Part shown: piece after piece, positions 8,535-17,101 of the stretch
How positions within the stretch are numbered: position 1 is the first letter of the stretch
Layout: the number at the start of each line of letters is the position of its first letter
Assembly: GCF_008123965.1 (NCBI RefSeq)
Contig: NZ_VSTH01000041.1
Location: 1-64,000, forward strand
Length of the DNA stretch: 64,000 nucleotides
Direction of reading: 5' to 3'
DNA from: Bradyrhizobium hipponense
Lineage (GTDB): Bacteria > Pseudomonadota > Alphaproteobacteria > Rhizobiales > Xanthobacteraceae
Notes under the pieces: model-generated
What the model was told of the DNA's origin: nothing
What the model saw: the letters and a program-made list of their open reading frames with translations, nothing else
The model's database searches: none
Made by a program: the position numbers and the translations under genes

Positions 8535-9535
8535 AGGCATTCGTTGTCGACAAATACAAAAAGAAAGGTGCTCTGCGCCTGGCCGACGTACCAGAGCCGG
8601 AGTTGCGCGACGATGATGTCCTGGTTCGTGTTCATGCAACTGCTGTGAACCTCCTGGACTCCAAGCTCAGGGACGGAGAATTCAAGCTCATACTGCCGTA
8701 TCGTCCGCCTTTCGTTCTGGGGCACGATGTTGCCGGAATAGTCACCAGGGTTGGCACCAAAGTCAGGCGCTTCAAGGTCGGCGACGAGGTCTATGCACGG
8801 CCGCGCGATCATCGGGTCGGAACGTTCGCGGAATTCATTGCCATGAATGAAGCCGACGTGGCGCCAAAGCCCAAGAACATCAGTATGGAAGAGGCCGCCT
8901 CCATCCCGCTGGTGGGGCTGACCGCCTGGCAGGCGCTGGTTGAAGTGGCCAAGCTGAAGCCCGGGCAAAAGGTCTTCATTCAGGCCGGCTCCGGTGGTGT
9001 GGGGACTTTTGCCATACAGCTCGCCAAGTATCTCGGTGCGATCGTGGCGACGACGACGAGCACGAAAAATGTCGATCTGGTCAGAAGTCTCGGTGCGGAC
9101 CTGGTCATCGACTACAAGACACAGGATTTCGAGAAGGTCTTGTCGGGCTACGATCTGGTCCTGCACAGCCAGGACGCCAAGGCGCTCGAAAAATCCCTCC
9201 GCGTGCTCAAGCCGGGCGGCTTCCTCGTTTCGATTTCAGGTCCGCCGGATCCCGATTTCGCCAAGGGACTAGGGTTGAACCTGTTCCTGCAACTGGTGAC
9301 GCGCCTGCTGAGCCGTGGTGCGCGCAAGAAAGCCAAAAGCCTTGGCGTGCGCTATGCATTCCTGTTCATGCGCGCGCAGGGGCAGCAGCTGAGCGAAATC
9401 ACGGCCCTGATCGAATCCGGCGTGATCCGTCCGGTCGTGGACAAGGTCTTTCCGTTTGAAAAAACTGGGGATGCTTTGGCCTACGTTGAGACCGGGCGCG
9501 CAAAGGGCAAGGTCGTGATTGCAGTGAAACAATAG
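8531..9535 (+). CDS. MDR/quinone-oxidoreductase-type NADP-dependent reductase
   Basis: A 334-residue medium-chain reductase of the zinc-free quinone oxidoreductase type. It has an N-terminal GroES-like domain (about 1-125, with GHDVAGIV) and a Rossmann domain with GSGGVGTFAIQLAK at about 155-170. The structural and catalytic zinc cysteines of alcohol dehydrogenases are absent. Family members reduce C=C or quinone bonds with NADPH. The start overlaps the hydrolase stop by four bases, marking a tight operon. A second MDR reductase occurs at 12843, so the cluster has at least two candidate enone or enoyl reductases of this fold. Confidence 0.88.
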   Translation: MKAFVVDKYKKKGALRLADVPEPELRDDDVLVRVHATAVNLLDSKLRDGEFKLILPYRPPFVLGHDVAGIVTRVGTKVRRFKVGDEVYARPRDHRVGTFAEFIAMNEADVAPKPKNISMEEAASIPLVGLTAWQALVEVAKLKPGQKVFIQAGSGGVGTFAIQLAKYLGAIVATTTSTKNVDLVRSLGADLVIDYKTQDFEKVLSGYDLVLHSQDAKALEKSLRVLKPGGFLVSISGPPDPDFAKGLGLNLFLQLVTRLLSRGARKKAKSLGVRYAFLFMRAQGQQLSEITALIESGVIRPVVDKVFPFEKTGDALAYVETGRAKGKVVIAVKQ

Positions 9536-9608
9536 GCACCTCATGACGCCGCCTGAGTTGTGACGCCACGCCGTCGGCCGGGCCGCCAACTGCATCGGAG
9601 GAAGCAAC

Positions 9609-10388
9609 ATGACGCAATCCAAACACGACACCCAGCCTGCCGTACAGGACGTTGCACTCATTGTCGGTGGCGGCCCGGGCATCAGCTCGAGTTGCGCCAG
9701 GCTGTTCGCGGAAAACGGCATGCGTGTCTGCGTCGCAGCCAGGAATCCAGAAAAAGTGGTCCTTGAAACCCTGGAAAAGACGCATGGCGTGCGCCGATAC
9801 GCCTGCGATGCAAGCGAACCGGCGGCCGTGGCACAGCTGTTCGGGAAAGTCGTTCAAGACCTCGGCACGCCACGGCTCGTCGTGCATAACATCGACGGCC
9901 GGGTCCCCGGCATTTTCCGCAAAAGCGTCATCGAAGCCGACCCGGTGATGGCGTTCGAAACACTTCGAAACTCTGCGTTCAGCGCGTTTTTGGTCGGTCA
10001 ACAGGCAACCCGGCTCATGCTTGGGAACGAACCCGACGCCAATGGCGCGAGAGGAACGATCATCTTCACGAACGCCAGCGCGGCGCTCAAAGGCTTCCCA
10101 TCAAGTGGCGCCTTTGCAATGGCATGTCACGCCAAGTCCGGACTCGCGCAAAGCATGGCGAGAGAACTGATGCCGCAGGGTATCCACATAGCGAATGTGC
10201 CGATCGACGCCGCGATCGGCTGGACCCAGGAAGACGGCACTCGCGCGCACCGGCTGGCGGGGGCAACCGTCGACGACAATATGGCAGACCCCGACCATAT
10301 CGCGAAAACGTATCTGGAGCTTCATCGGCAGCATCGGTCGACCTGGGCGTTCGAAGTCGTGCTCCGGCCGTGGGTCGAGAAATGGTAG
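9609..10388 (+). CDS. SDR-family protein lacking the catalytic tyrosine
   Basis: A 259-residue SDR-fold protein. The N-terminal nucleotide motif is VGGGPGISSSCA. The segment equivalent to YxxxK reads ACHAK, so alanine occupies the tyrosine position while the lysine is kept. It shares with the 5822 SDR the downstream pattern ending in a PIDAAI-like element (LIDAVI there), so the two are diverged members of one subfamily. A good ribosome site (GGAGGAAG) precedes the ATG. It lies 73 bases after the MDR reductase and is probably in the same operon. Function is uncertain: an atypical reductase or a non-catalytic partner. Confidence 0.83.
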   Translation: MTQSKHDTQPAVQDVALIVGGGPGISSSCARLFAENGMRVCVAARNPEKVVLETLEKTHGVRRYACDASEPAAVAQLFGKVVQDLGTPRLVVHNIDGRVPGIFRKSVIEADPVMAFETLRNSAFSAFLVGQQATRLMLGNEPDANGARGTIIFTNASAALKGFPSSGAFAMACHAKSGLAQSMARELMPQGIHIANVPIDAAIGWTQEDGTRAHRLAGATVDDNMADPDHIAKTYLELHRQHRSTWAFEVVLRPWVEKW

Positions 10389-10480
10389 TGGGCAGCGTTG
10401 GAGCGCAACTACGTCTGAGCAATGTTTGAGATGCTCGCCGACGTCCATCGAGCTATTGCCATGAACCCTAGCAGGCCCGC

Positions 10481-11044
10481 TCAGACTGCCGCTTTCGTCT
10501 TACGCTTGCGCGATGGAATCCGAAGCTCGGCGGACAGATCGAAGGTCTCCGTGGATATCTGATCCGCCAGTTCACGGAGCTTCGCCGTTTTCGCGCTTCC
10601 CATGATCTTCTCGACGTGACGGTTGGCGATGGCCCAGTGCTCTATCGCCTTGGCGAGGCGTGCTCTGCCTTTGGACGTCAACAGCGCGTGCTTTACGCGC
10701 GCGTCGAGCGCGTCCTGCATAAGCTCGACCAGCCCGTCGCGGACCAACGGCGACAGAGCGTGCGTGATTCCGGAGACGCGCAGAGACAGCTGGGATGCCA
10801 GCTCCTGAAGCGTCGGCCCGGCAGCATTGCCTCGATTCGTCGGCAAAGTCATTGCATCGATCTGCGTCAGCAGGCTGACCTGCGTTCCGCGCAGTCCGGT
10901 CGGAGCCAATGCTTCGTCATAGAGTTGACCGAGGCGGCGCGAGGCGCGCCGCAACGCCGTGTTTGTGCAGGCAACCTGCTGTAGGCCCGTCAGTGCCTCG
11001 CTGACGTCCGGCCTCCCGGACGATTTCCTGGTTGTCGTGCCCAT
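10481..11044 (-). CDS. MarR family regulator
   Basis: A 187-residue winged-helix regulator. The DNA-binding region spans about residues 60-125 (TLQELASQLSLRVSGITHAL then LVRDGLVE) and the wing contains DARVKHALLT. The C-terminus is basic (SRKRKTKAAV). I chose the ATG at 11044 because an AGGTGTC element precedes it; an upstream in-frame ATG at 11134 would add 30 poorly structured residues. It is convergent with the SDR at 9609 and follows the SDR at 11181 on the same strand. MarR proteins near acyl-CoA ligases often sense phenolic acids or their CoA esters. Its target could be the palindromes before the 15418 ligase, which is speculative. Confidence 0.85.
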   Translation of the reverse strand: MGTTTRKSSGRPDVSEALTGLQQVACTNTALRRASRRLGQLYDEALAPTGLRGTQVSLLTQIDAMTLPTNRGNAAGPTLQELASQLSLRVSGITHALSPLVRDGLVELMQDALDARVKHALLTSKGRARLAKAIEHWAIANRHVEKIMGSAKTAKLRELADQISTETFDLSAELRIPSRKRKTKAAV

Positions 11045-11180
11045 GACACCTAAATGCCCTTTTACCGCGATCGCGGCAAGATGCGTCTCCTCGACACCGT
11101 TTGCCGGAGGAGCGTTCCGGGCTGCATTCAGCACCGGAACGGCGATCCGATTGATGCCGGTGAGGGCCGGCGTGGGCCTG

Positions 11181-11984
11181 TCAGTTCACGCCGTAACGGG
11201 ATGCGGGTTGCCCCGTCTGCGAGGCCGCGACAAGGCCACCGCGAGCGGCGTCATAGGCCTCCCACAAGCGCGTATCGTCGACGGAAGGAAGCGTGACAGC
11301 TTCGCCCCGATCATACCCAGCGAGCGATGCGTCGACCATGTTCTCCGCCGTCATGATCGAGGACTGGTTCAACTGCGACAGCGGGACGCCGGCGATGTCC
11401 CAGAGCTCGGTCGATGTTGTGGCGGGAAGCACCAGCTGGACCTTGACCCCGGTATTTGCCAATTCCGCCTGGAGGCCGCGACTGAAATTGAGAACATAGC
11501 CCTTGGTGCCGCTGTAGACGCTGCTGATCGGCAGCGAATGCAGTGAAAGCACAGAAGCGACATTAATGATCGAGCCGGAGTTCCTCTCCAGGAAATTCGG
11601 CAGGACTGCCTGCGTAAGCCGCGTCAGGGCGGTGATGTTCAAAGCGATCATCGACGCTGCCTCGTCGGTCGAGGTGGCGGACATCGGCGCCAGCTTGGCG
11701 CTGCCGGCATTGTTGACAAGCATGGTGATCCGCTTTTCCGCCGCCAGATGCTGCTCGACGCGACCGAGGTCAGCGGCATCGGTGAGATCCGCCGCGACGA
11801 TTGCGACCTTCGTGCCCTGTTTTTCCTGAACTTCCTTGGAAAGCGTGGCCAGGCGGTCGGCTCTGCGAGCGACGAGTATGAGATCGAAGCCTCGGGCGGC
11901 CAGACGCCGCGCGTATACGGCGCCGATCCCAGCCGAAGCTCCGGTCACGACCGCGACGGGCTTGCTCGATGAATTGTCAGGCAT
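11181..11984 (-). CDS. Short-chain dehydrogenase/reductase
   Basis: A 267-residue classical SDR. The cofactor motif TGASAGIGAVYA lies at about 14-25, NNAG at about 90, the catalytic serine in NVASV, and the canonical YSGTK catalytic pair follows. An Arg-rich element after strand 2 (ARRADR) suggests NADP(H) preference. It lies between an HxlR regulator upstream and a MarR regulator downstream, all on the minus strand. A TACTCAAGTA palindrome is 22 bases before the start, consistent with control by HxlR. The substrate is unknown. Confidence 0.9.
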   Translation of the reverse strand: MPDNSSSKPVAVVTGASAGIGAVYARRLAARGFDLILVARRADRLATLSKEVQEKQGTKVAIVAADLTDAADLGRVEQHLAAEKRITMLVNNAGSAKLAPMSATSTDEAASMIALNITALTRLTQAVLPNFLERNSGSIINVASVLSLHSLPISSVYSGTKGYVLNFSRGLQAELANTGVKVQLVLPATTSTELWDIAGVPLSQLNQSSIMTAENMVDASLAGYDRGEAVTLPSVDDTRLWEAYDAARGGLVAASQTGQPASRYGVN

Positions 11985-12001
11985 GAATTAGCTCCATTTG
12001 A

Positions 12002-12015
12002 TGAGTACTCAAGTA
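12002..12015. promoter_or_regulatory. Candidate operator upstream of SDR
   Basis: Overlapping palindromes TGAGTACTCA (12002..12011) and TACTCAAGTA (12006..12015) sit about 20 bases before the SDR start. HxlR and MarR proteins bind short dyads of this sort, and an HxlR gene is adjacent. Binding is inferred. Confidence 0.4.
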
Positions 12016-12150
12016 TATGGGAGTCATCTGGTCCGCGCGCAAGGTGTAGTCATATTTTCTCGAAACTGCCAAAGCGCGCAGGGTCGCAATGGAAATCATG
12101 ACGCATGCACGGGAGGCGGCGAACTGAATGTTGCGGCCTTCGCTACGCTT

Positions 12151-12579
12151 TCATGTGTGCGAGCAAGCGTTTGACCGCTGCGCGTCACGTGTTGGCTGCT
12201 GCAAAGCAGTGCCTTCGATTGAATCTTCGTAGTGTTGGCCCCACCTCCGAAGCGAAAGGAGTATGGGACTAAGGCTCTGGCCGAAGGGAGAGATTTCATA
12301 TTCCACCCTCGGCGGAATCTGCGGATACGCATGGCGGACGATGACGCCATCGGCCTCCAGTTCACGCAGCTGAAGGGTCAACATTCTCTGCGTGGCGTTA
12401 GGGATCGCTCGGGACAGTTCCATGAACCGCTTCTTGCCGGCAAAGAGATGAAACAGGATCAGCGGCTTCCAGAGCCCACCGATGACGGACAGCGTCACTC
12501 CCACGGCACATCCGCTTTTGGCGTCAAACCTTCTGGGGCGCACCGGATACCTCCCTAAACCTGACGCGTTCGTCGCCAT
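12151..12579 (-). CDS. HxlR family regulator
   Basis: A 142-residue winged-helix regulator of the HxlR type. The typical GGLWKPLILFHL segment is near residues 34-45 and KRFMELSRAIPNATQRMLTL forms the recognition helix. A cysteine just before the helical core (GCAVGV) sits where redox- or electrophile-sensing HxlR proteins carry their sensor. It is divergent from the MDR reductase at 12843 and upstream of the SDR at 11181. It probably controls one or both in response to an electrophile such as an enone or quinone, which is inferred from the family. Confidence 0.88.
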   Translation of the reverse strand: MATNASGLGRYPVRPRRFDAKSGCAVGVTLSVIGGLWKPLILFHLFAGKKRFMELSRAIPNATQRMLTLQLRELEADGVIVRHAYPQIPPRVEYEISPFGQSLSPILLSLRRWGQHYEDSIEGTALQQPTRDAQRSNACSHT

Positions 12580-12842
12580 TGCAGAACAGGCCCTCAGATC
12601 AGAGTAGCTATATCACATGATGACCGTACTACAATATGCACGTCATGCATTCAATATGCCAGGACTCGCTGCTCGCGCTTTGGGGCGTCACGTCGCAATG
12701 TAAGGCGGTGCCTGGACGAGGGACGTTTGCGGCGTCGGATACGTTCATAAATGATAGTACCCGCGTTAATTGTGCCTTCTTGAGCTCCGGGGCGCGCGCG
12801 CCTAGGTCCGTCGACAGCAAACACGGACCCGAGGATATTGCG

Positions 12843-13829
12843 ATGGCGTTCAAGGCACTGCTGGCAGCAAAGACAGATGAGAAGATTTCGACCAGCGTGT
12901 TCGAAATGAACGAACAAGATCTCATGCCCGGCGACGTCACGGTTGCGGTCGATTATTCAACCGTGAACTACAAGGATGCTATCGCCATTAGCGGACGCGG
13001 GGAGATCATTCGCCAGTTTCCCCTGATCCCCGGAATCGATTTGGCCGGGACGGTCGAGGCATCATCCTATCCGGGAATTGCGGTCGGAGACCGCGTCGTC
13101 GCCAACGGCTGGGCGCTAAGCCAGACCCATCACGGCGGATACGCCCAGAGGGCGCGGTTGAAGGGCGAATGGCTCGTGAAGATCCCGGCGCCATTTTCAA
13201 CAAAGGATGCAATGGCGATCGGCACGGCGGGTTATACGGCTATGCTGTCCGTGCTGGCACTCGAGCATGGTGGCCTCACACCGCAGCGCGGTGACGTCCT
13301 GGTTACCGGCGCCAATGGCGGCGTCGGTTCGATCGCCATCGCAATACTTTCCGACCTCGGTTATCGCGTCGTTGCTTCGACGGGACGTCTCGACGAAGCC
13401 GCTTATCTGCGGGATCTCGGCGCGGCTGAAATCATCGATCGACGGACGCTTTCGGAGCCGGGCGCCCCGATCTCGCGCGAGCGTTGGGCTGGCGCAGTCG
13501 ATTCCGTCGGCAGCCATACCCTGGTGAACGTATTGGCGCAGACGCAGTATCGCGGCGTGGTCACAGCCTGCGGCCTGGCTCAAGGCGTGGATCTTTCCGG
13601 AACGGTCCTGCCCTTCATCTTGCGCAATGTCACTCTTGCCGGGATCGACTCGGTCAATGCCCCGCAGGAGGTGCGGATCGAGGCCTGGACGCGCCTGGCT
13701 CGCGATCTTGACCTGGGAAAACTGGCACGGACCACACAGGTCGTCGGCCTCGCAGAGGTCCCCGATGTCGTGCGGCGAATGTTTGCCGGCAAGGTCCAGG
13801 GCCGCACGGTCGTCGACGTCAACGCGTGA
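12843..13829 (+). CDS. AcuI/YhdH-type MDR acrylyl-CoA or enone reductase
   Basis: A 328-residue zinc-free MDR oxidoreductase resembling the AcuI/YhdH group, NADPH-dependent reductases of acryloyl-CoA and similar C=C bonds. Family marks are YSTVNYKDA near residue 40, PGIDLAGTV, GTAGYTAMLSV and the cofactor motif TGANGGVGSIAI. I take the ATG at 12843 because GAGGA lies seven bases before it and the family starts with MAFKALL-like sequences; the frame stays open 69 codons upstream without homology-like sequence. It is divergent from HxlR and upstream of an OYE gene on the same strand. The two may act on the same class of activated alkene. Confidence 0.88.
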   Translation: MAFKALLAAKTDEKISTSVFEMNEQDLMPGDVTVAVDYSTVNYKDAIAISGRGEIIRQFPLIPGIDLAGTVEASSYPGIAVGDRVVANGWALSQTHHGGYAQRARLKGEWLVKIPAPFSTKDAMAIGTAGYTAMLSVLALEHGGLTPQRGDVLVTGANGGVGSIAIAILSDLGYRVVASTGRLDEAAYLRDLGAAEIIDRRTLSEPGAPISRERWAGAVDSVGSHTLVNVLAQTQYRGVVTACGLAQGVDLSGTVLPFILRNVTLAGIDSVNAPQEVRIEAWTRLARDLDLGKLARTTQVVGLAEVPDVVRRMFAGKVQGRTVVDVNA

Positions 13830-13959
13830 TTTTCGCCTCAACTTATCGGCGATCGCTCGGCGCGGCTCGCGTTGTCCAAATGGTTTCAAACTCAACCAGA
13901 ACGTTACGCGAGTTGCCTGCCGGCAGCAGGCTTAACCGTTCGCAGCCAAAGGATATTTC

Positions 13960-15078
13960 ATGAGTTCAGCACATCTCTTCGCTCCTCTCAAGCTTGGCCG
14001 CTACACACTCTCGCATCGTGTGGTGATGGCGCCGCTCACGCGCATGCGCGCGGCAGTACCTGGCAATGTGCCTACGGATCTCGGAGCTGAGTATTATTCA
14101 CAGCGCGCGTCGGCTGGCGGTCTGATCGTTACCGAGGCCTCGCAGGTCGCGCCCTCCGGCCAAGGCTATCCGGCGACGCCCGGCATTCATTCGGCGGAAC
14201 AGATCGCAGGATGGAAGAAGATCACGGATGCAGTGCACGCCAAGGGCGGCGTCATTTTCATGCAACTTTGGCACGTTGGTCGCGTGTCCCATACCAGCTT
14301 CCAGCCAGACGGCGCGCTGCCGGTGGCTCCATCGGCGATTGCACCTGCCGGCAAGTCGTTCACGCCATCGTTCCAGATGGTGCCATTCGAGACCCCCCGC
14401 GCACTTGAGATCGGAGAGATTCCGGGAATCATCGAGGCTTACCGTGAAGGCGCGCGCAACGCGCTGGCCGCAGGATTTGACGGCGTCGAGCTCCACGGTG
14501 CAAACGGCTACCTGATCGAGCAGTTTCTTCACAGCAAGGCCAATCACCGCACGGACGCTTATGGCGGCTCGGTCGAAAATCGGTCCCGCCTGCTGATGGA
14601 AGTGATGAGCGCGCTGGTGGAGGTCTGGGGCGCTGATCGCGTCGGCGTGCGGTTGTCGCCTTTCGGTACATTTAACGACGTCGGTGACGCGGACCCAATC
14701 GGACTCTACAGCCATCTCCTGAGCCGGCTGGCTCCTCTCAATATCGCGTATGTTCACATGATTGAAGCCCGCGACACCGATGCCGGTGAAGCCGGCGCGC
14801 CGCTCGCGATCCATGATTTGCGTCGGTTCTGGTCCGGAACATTGATTCTCGCGGGCGGCTTCATCGGTCCGTCGGCCGACGCAGCGATCCGCGCTGGCCA
14901 GGGCGACGCCGTCGCGTTCGGAAGGCACTTCATCGCCAACCCGGATTTGCCGCGCCGTCTGCAACTCGGCGCTGCACTCAATCCCTACAATCGCGCAACG
15001 TTCGCAGGTGGTGGAGCGGCCGGTTACACCGACTATCCGCTGCTGCAATCGGCTGAGGCGGTGGAGGGAGTCCAATGA
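13960..15078 (+). CDS. Old Yellow Enzyme alkene reductase (NemA-like)
   Basis: A 372-residue FMN-dependent ene reductase with a TIM barrel. The N-terminal PLKLGRYTLSHRVVMAPLTR is the family hallmark. The substrate-binding pair is HGAN (His and Asn), as in classical OYE, NemA and pentaerythritol tetranitrate reductase. The C-terminal GRHFIANPDLPRRL phosphate-binding segment is intact, and length fits (350-380). The second flavoprotein at 18389 has HGAH instead, so the cluster holds two OYE subclasses. It would reduce activated C=C bonds of enones or unsaturated esters with NAD(P)H. It follows the MDR reductase by 130 bases. Confidence 0.93.
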   Translation: MSSAHLFAPLKLGRYTLSHRVVMAPLTRMRAAVPGNVPTDLGAEYYSQRASAGGLIVTEASQVAPSGQGYPATPGIHSAEQIAGWKKITDAVHAKGGVIFMQLWHVGRVSHTSFQPDGALPVAPSAIAPAGKSFTPSFQMVPFETPRALEIGEIPGIIEAYREGARNALAAGFDGVELHGANGYLIEQFLHSKANHRTDAYGGSVENRSRLLMEVMSALVEVWGADRVGVRLSPFGTFNDVGDADPIGLYSHLLSRLAPLNIAYVHMIEARDTDAGEAGAPLAIHDLRRFWSGTLILAGGFIGPSADAAIRAGQGDAVAFGRHFIANPDLPRRLQLGAALNPYNRATFAGGGAAGYTDYPLLQSAEAVEGVQ

Positions 15079-15417
15079 AAAGTCGCGCAACTGCCCGAAT
15101 ACGGCGGTCCGGACCGTCAGGGCAGGATCAGCAACACCTCGGCGAGCGCCGGACCGCGACTGTACACGTCAACGAGCACTGCGCTTCCTCACGCCTTATC
15201 TGACTGATTTCTCCAACGTCCTGCATCCGAAGAATTCCAAATAGGAATTAATGGCAAGTGACGGTGCTGTTCGTCTCCTGTGATAGCAAGGGCAAGTGTC
15301 AAAACTTGACAGTTCTATTTTAGAACGATCTACTCCGCTGATGGACTGAAAGGACGGAACTGCCCGTTTGAAGGCGGCCGCGCAGCTTCCGAAAAGGAGG
15401 CACTAGGGAGGAATGGC
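15079..15417. other. Intergenic control region before acyl-CoA ligase
   Basis: This 339-base gap has no convincing gene. It contains two adjacent palindromes at 15297..15326 around a TTGACA box and ends with a purine-rich ribosome site (AGGGAGGAATGGC) before 15418. The rest shows no repeat or structure that I can support. Confidence 0.6.
15297..15326. promoter_or_regulatory. Tandem palindromes and promoter before acyl-CoA ligase
   Basis: TGTCAA-3-TTGACA (15297..15311) is immediately followed by GTTCTA-3-TAGAAC (15312..15326); both are perfect. The TTGACA arm doubles as a likely -35 box. A weak -10 candidate TCTACT lies 17 bases downstream at 15329..15334. A repressor here would occlude the promoter for the ligase and the downstream binding-protein and flavoprotein genes. 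The regulator is not known. Confidence 0.55.
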
Positions 15418-17013
15418 ATGAGTAGCGTGGACGAGTTCACCGCGGCCGAATTGCTGGATGGTCTGCCTTCCAGGGTGCACGAGGTGTATGCGCCCTTCGT
15501 GCGGGACATCCCGGATCATCCGGCCTTCGTGGAAGGCGGGCGTTCGTGGAGTTACCGGCAGTTTTCGGAGGCCGTCGACGCCGCGGCGAAGGATCTTTCC
15601 GATTTGGGGGTCAGGCCTGGCGATCGCGTGATGATCGCGAGCGAGAACAGCGTAGCACTGGGGGCGATGCTGTTCGCGGCGAGCAAGCTCGATGCATGGG
15701 GCATCGCGGTGAATCCGCGCCTCTCGGCGAGAGAGATCGACTTGATCGGGACGCACAGCGGCGCCAGGCGTGCGCTGTTCAACTCGGCCCTCTCGAAGGA
15801 AGCGGCCGATCACGCCAAACGTGTCGGTGCAAAGATCGGCGCTGTCGGGCCGTTTGGTGGAATCGGCGTCGGTCCTCTCAACGAGGATGCGCAAGCTGAG
15901 CCCGTCGAGAGGGATGGCGCCCGCCAGGTCGCGGGCCTTCTCTACACTTCGGGCACCACCGGCGCTCCGAAAGGGGTCATGTTGAGCCACCGCAACCTCC
16001 TCGTTACCGGGAGGGTTTCGGGACTGCTTCGCCAAAATCGCCTGACCGACCGAATCTACGGCGTGCTGCCGATGTCCCACATCGTCGGGTATTCGATTCT
16101 GCTGATTTCGACGCTGATGCACGGCAGCACCCTGCACGTCGTCGCCAAGGCCGATCCCGCTGCGCTGGCTCATGCCATCGCCGAGGAGGGGATTACCAGC
16201 CTGTTCGGTGTGCCGGCCACGTATCAGCGTCTGCTCGAACACAAGGCTGTCAAGGGCATCCGGCGGCTCGAACGGGGCAAGTTGCGGCTCATGAGCGTCG
16301 CCGGCGCGCCGCTCGACCTCGATCTCAAGAAACGCATCGAGGACGAGTTCGGCATCCCGCTCTTGAACAACTATGGCATCACCGAATGTTCGCCGGGCCT
16401 GTCGGGTGTCCGTTCAGAACATCCTGTTTCCGACGAGTCGGTTGGCCCCTTTCTTCCCGGAATCGAGCACCGGATCGTGGACGGGCAAGGCAGGACGGTG
16501 GCGACCGGCGAAGTGGGCGAACTGCACGTGCGGGGCCCTAACGTGATGCTCGGCTACTATCGCGCTCCGGAGCTGACGGCGGCGGCGATCGATGGCCAGG
16601 GATGGTTCAACACAGGGGATCTCGCCCGCGTGAACGGCGAGGGCCATCTCTACATCGCCGGCCGTACCAAAGAACTCATCATCCGCTCCGGCTTCAACGT
16701 TTATCCCGCCGAGGTAGAGGCGGTTCTGAATGCTCACGATCAGGTCGTGCAATCGGCCGTGGTGGGACGAACGGTCGATGGCAACGAGGAGGTCGTCGCG
16801 TTCGTGCAGCTGTTGCCCGGTGCCCGCGTCAGCACCGAAGATCTGAAGGCGTATGCCGCCCAACAACTCACGTCATACAAGCGTCCGAGCGAGGTGGTCG
16901 TCCTCGATGCTCTGCCCTCGGCCTCTACCGGCAAGATACTCAAACACCAATTGCGCGAGATCGCGATCGCGCGGGCGAGCGCCAAGACGTCCGATGTGGC
17001 GGCTGCGGGCTGA
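15418..17013 (+). CDS. Acyl-CoA ligase (class I adenylate-forming)
   Basis: A 531-residue AMP-forming acid:CoA ligase. The P-loop-like motif is LYTSGTTGAPKGVMLSH (about residues 177-193), followed by NNYGITE, the hinge with YIAGRTKELIIRSGFNVYP, and the C-terminal catalytic lysine in STGKILKHQ. It activates a carboxylic acid to its CoA thioester with ATP. It is first in a run with the ABC binding protein (17102) and the OYE (18389), and has its own palindrome-bearing promoter. A second ligase lies at 23070. Substrate class (aryl, cyclic or branched chain) cannot be fixed by eye. Confidence 0.92.
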   Translation: MSSVDEFTAAELLDGLPSRVHEVYAPFVRDIPDHPAFVEGGRSWSYRQFSEAVDAAAKDLSDLGVRPGDRVMIASENSVALGAMLFAASKLDAWGIAVNPRLSAREIDLIGTHSGARRALFNSALSKEAADHAKRVGAKIGAVGPFGGIGVGPLNEDAQAEPVERDGARQVAGLLYTSGTTGAPKGVMLSHRNLLVTGRVSGLLRQNRLTDRIYGVLPMSHIVGYSILLISTLMHGSTLHVVAKADPAALAHAIAEEGITSLFGVPATYQRLLEHKAVKGIRRLERGKLRLMSVAGAPLDLDLKKRIEDEFGIPLLNNYGITECSPGLSGVRSEHPVSDESVGPFLPGIEHRIVDGQGRTVATGEVGELHVRGPNVMLGYYRAPELTAAAIDGQGWFNTGDLARVNGEGHLYIAGRTKELIIRSGFNVYPAEVEAVLNAHDQVVQSAVVGRTVDGNEEVVAFVQLLPGARVSTEDLKAYAAQQLTSYKRPSEVVVLDALPSASTGKILKHQLREIAIARASAKTSDVAAAG

Positions 17014-17101
17014 CGCATGCCGGCTGAGGCGCTCGACATCGACATAGAGCCGTTCAGGGCAGAATTGTAAGCGACGCATTCGTCGACGGAGGGAGCGATC
17101 A

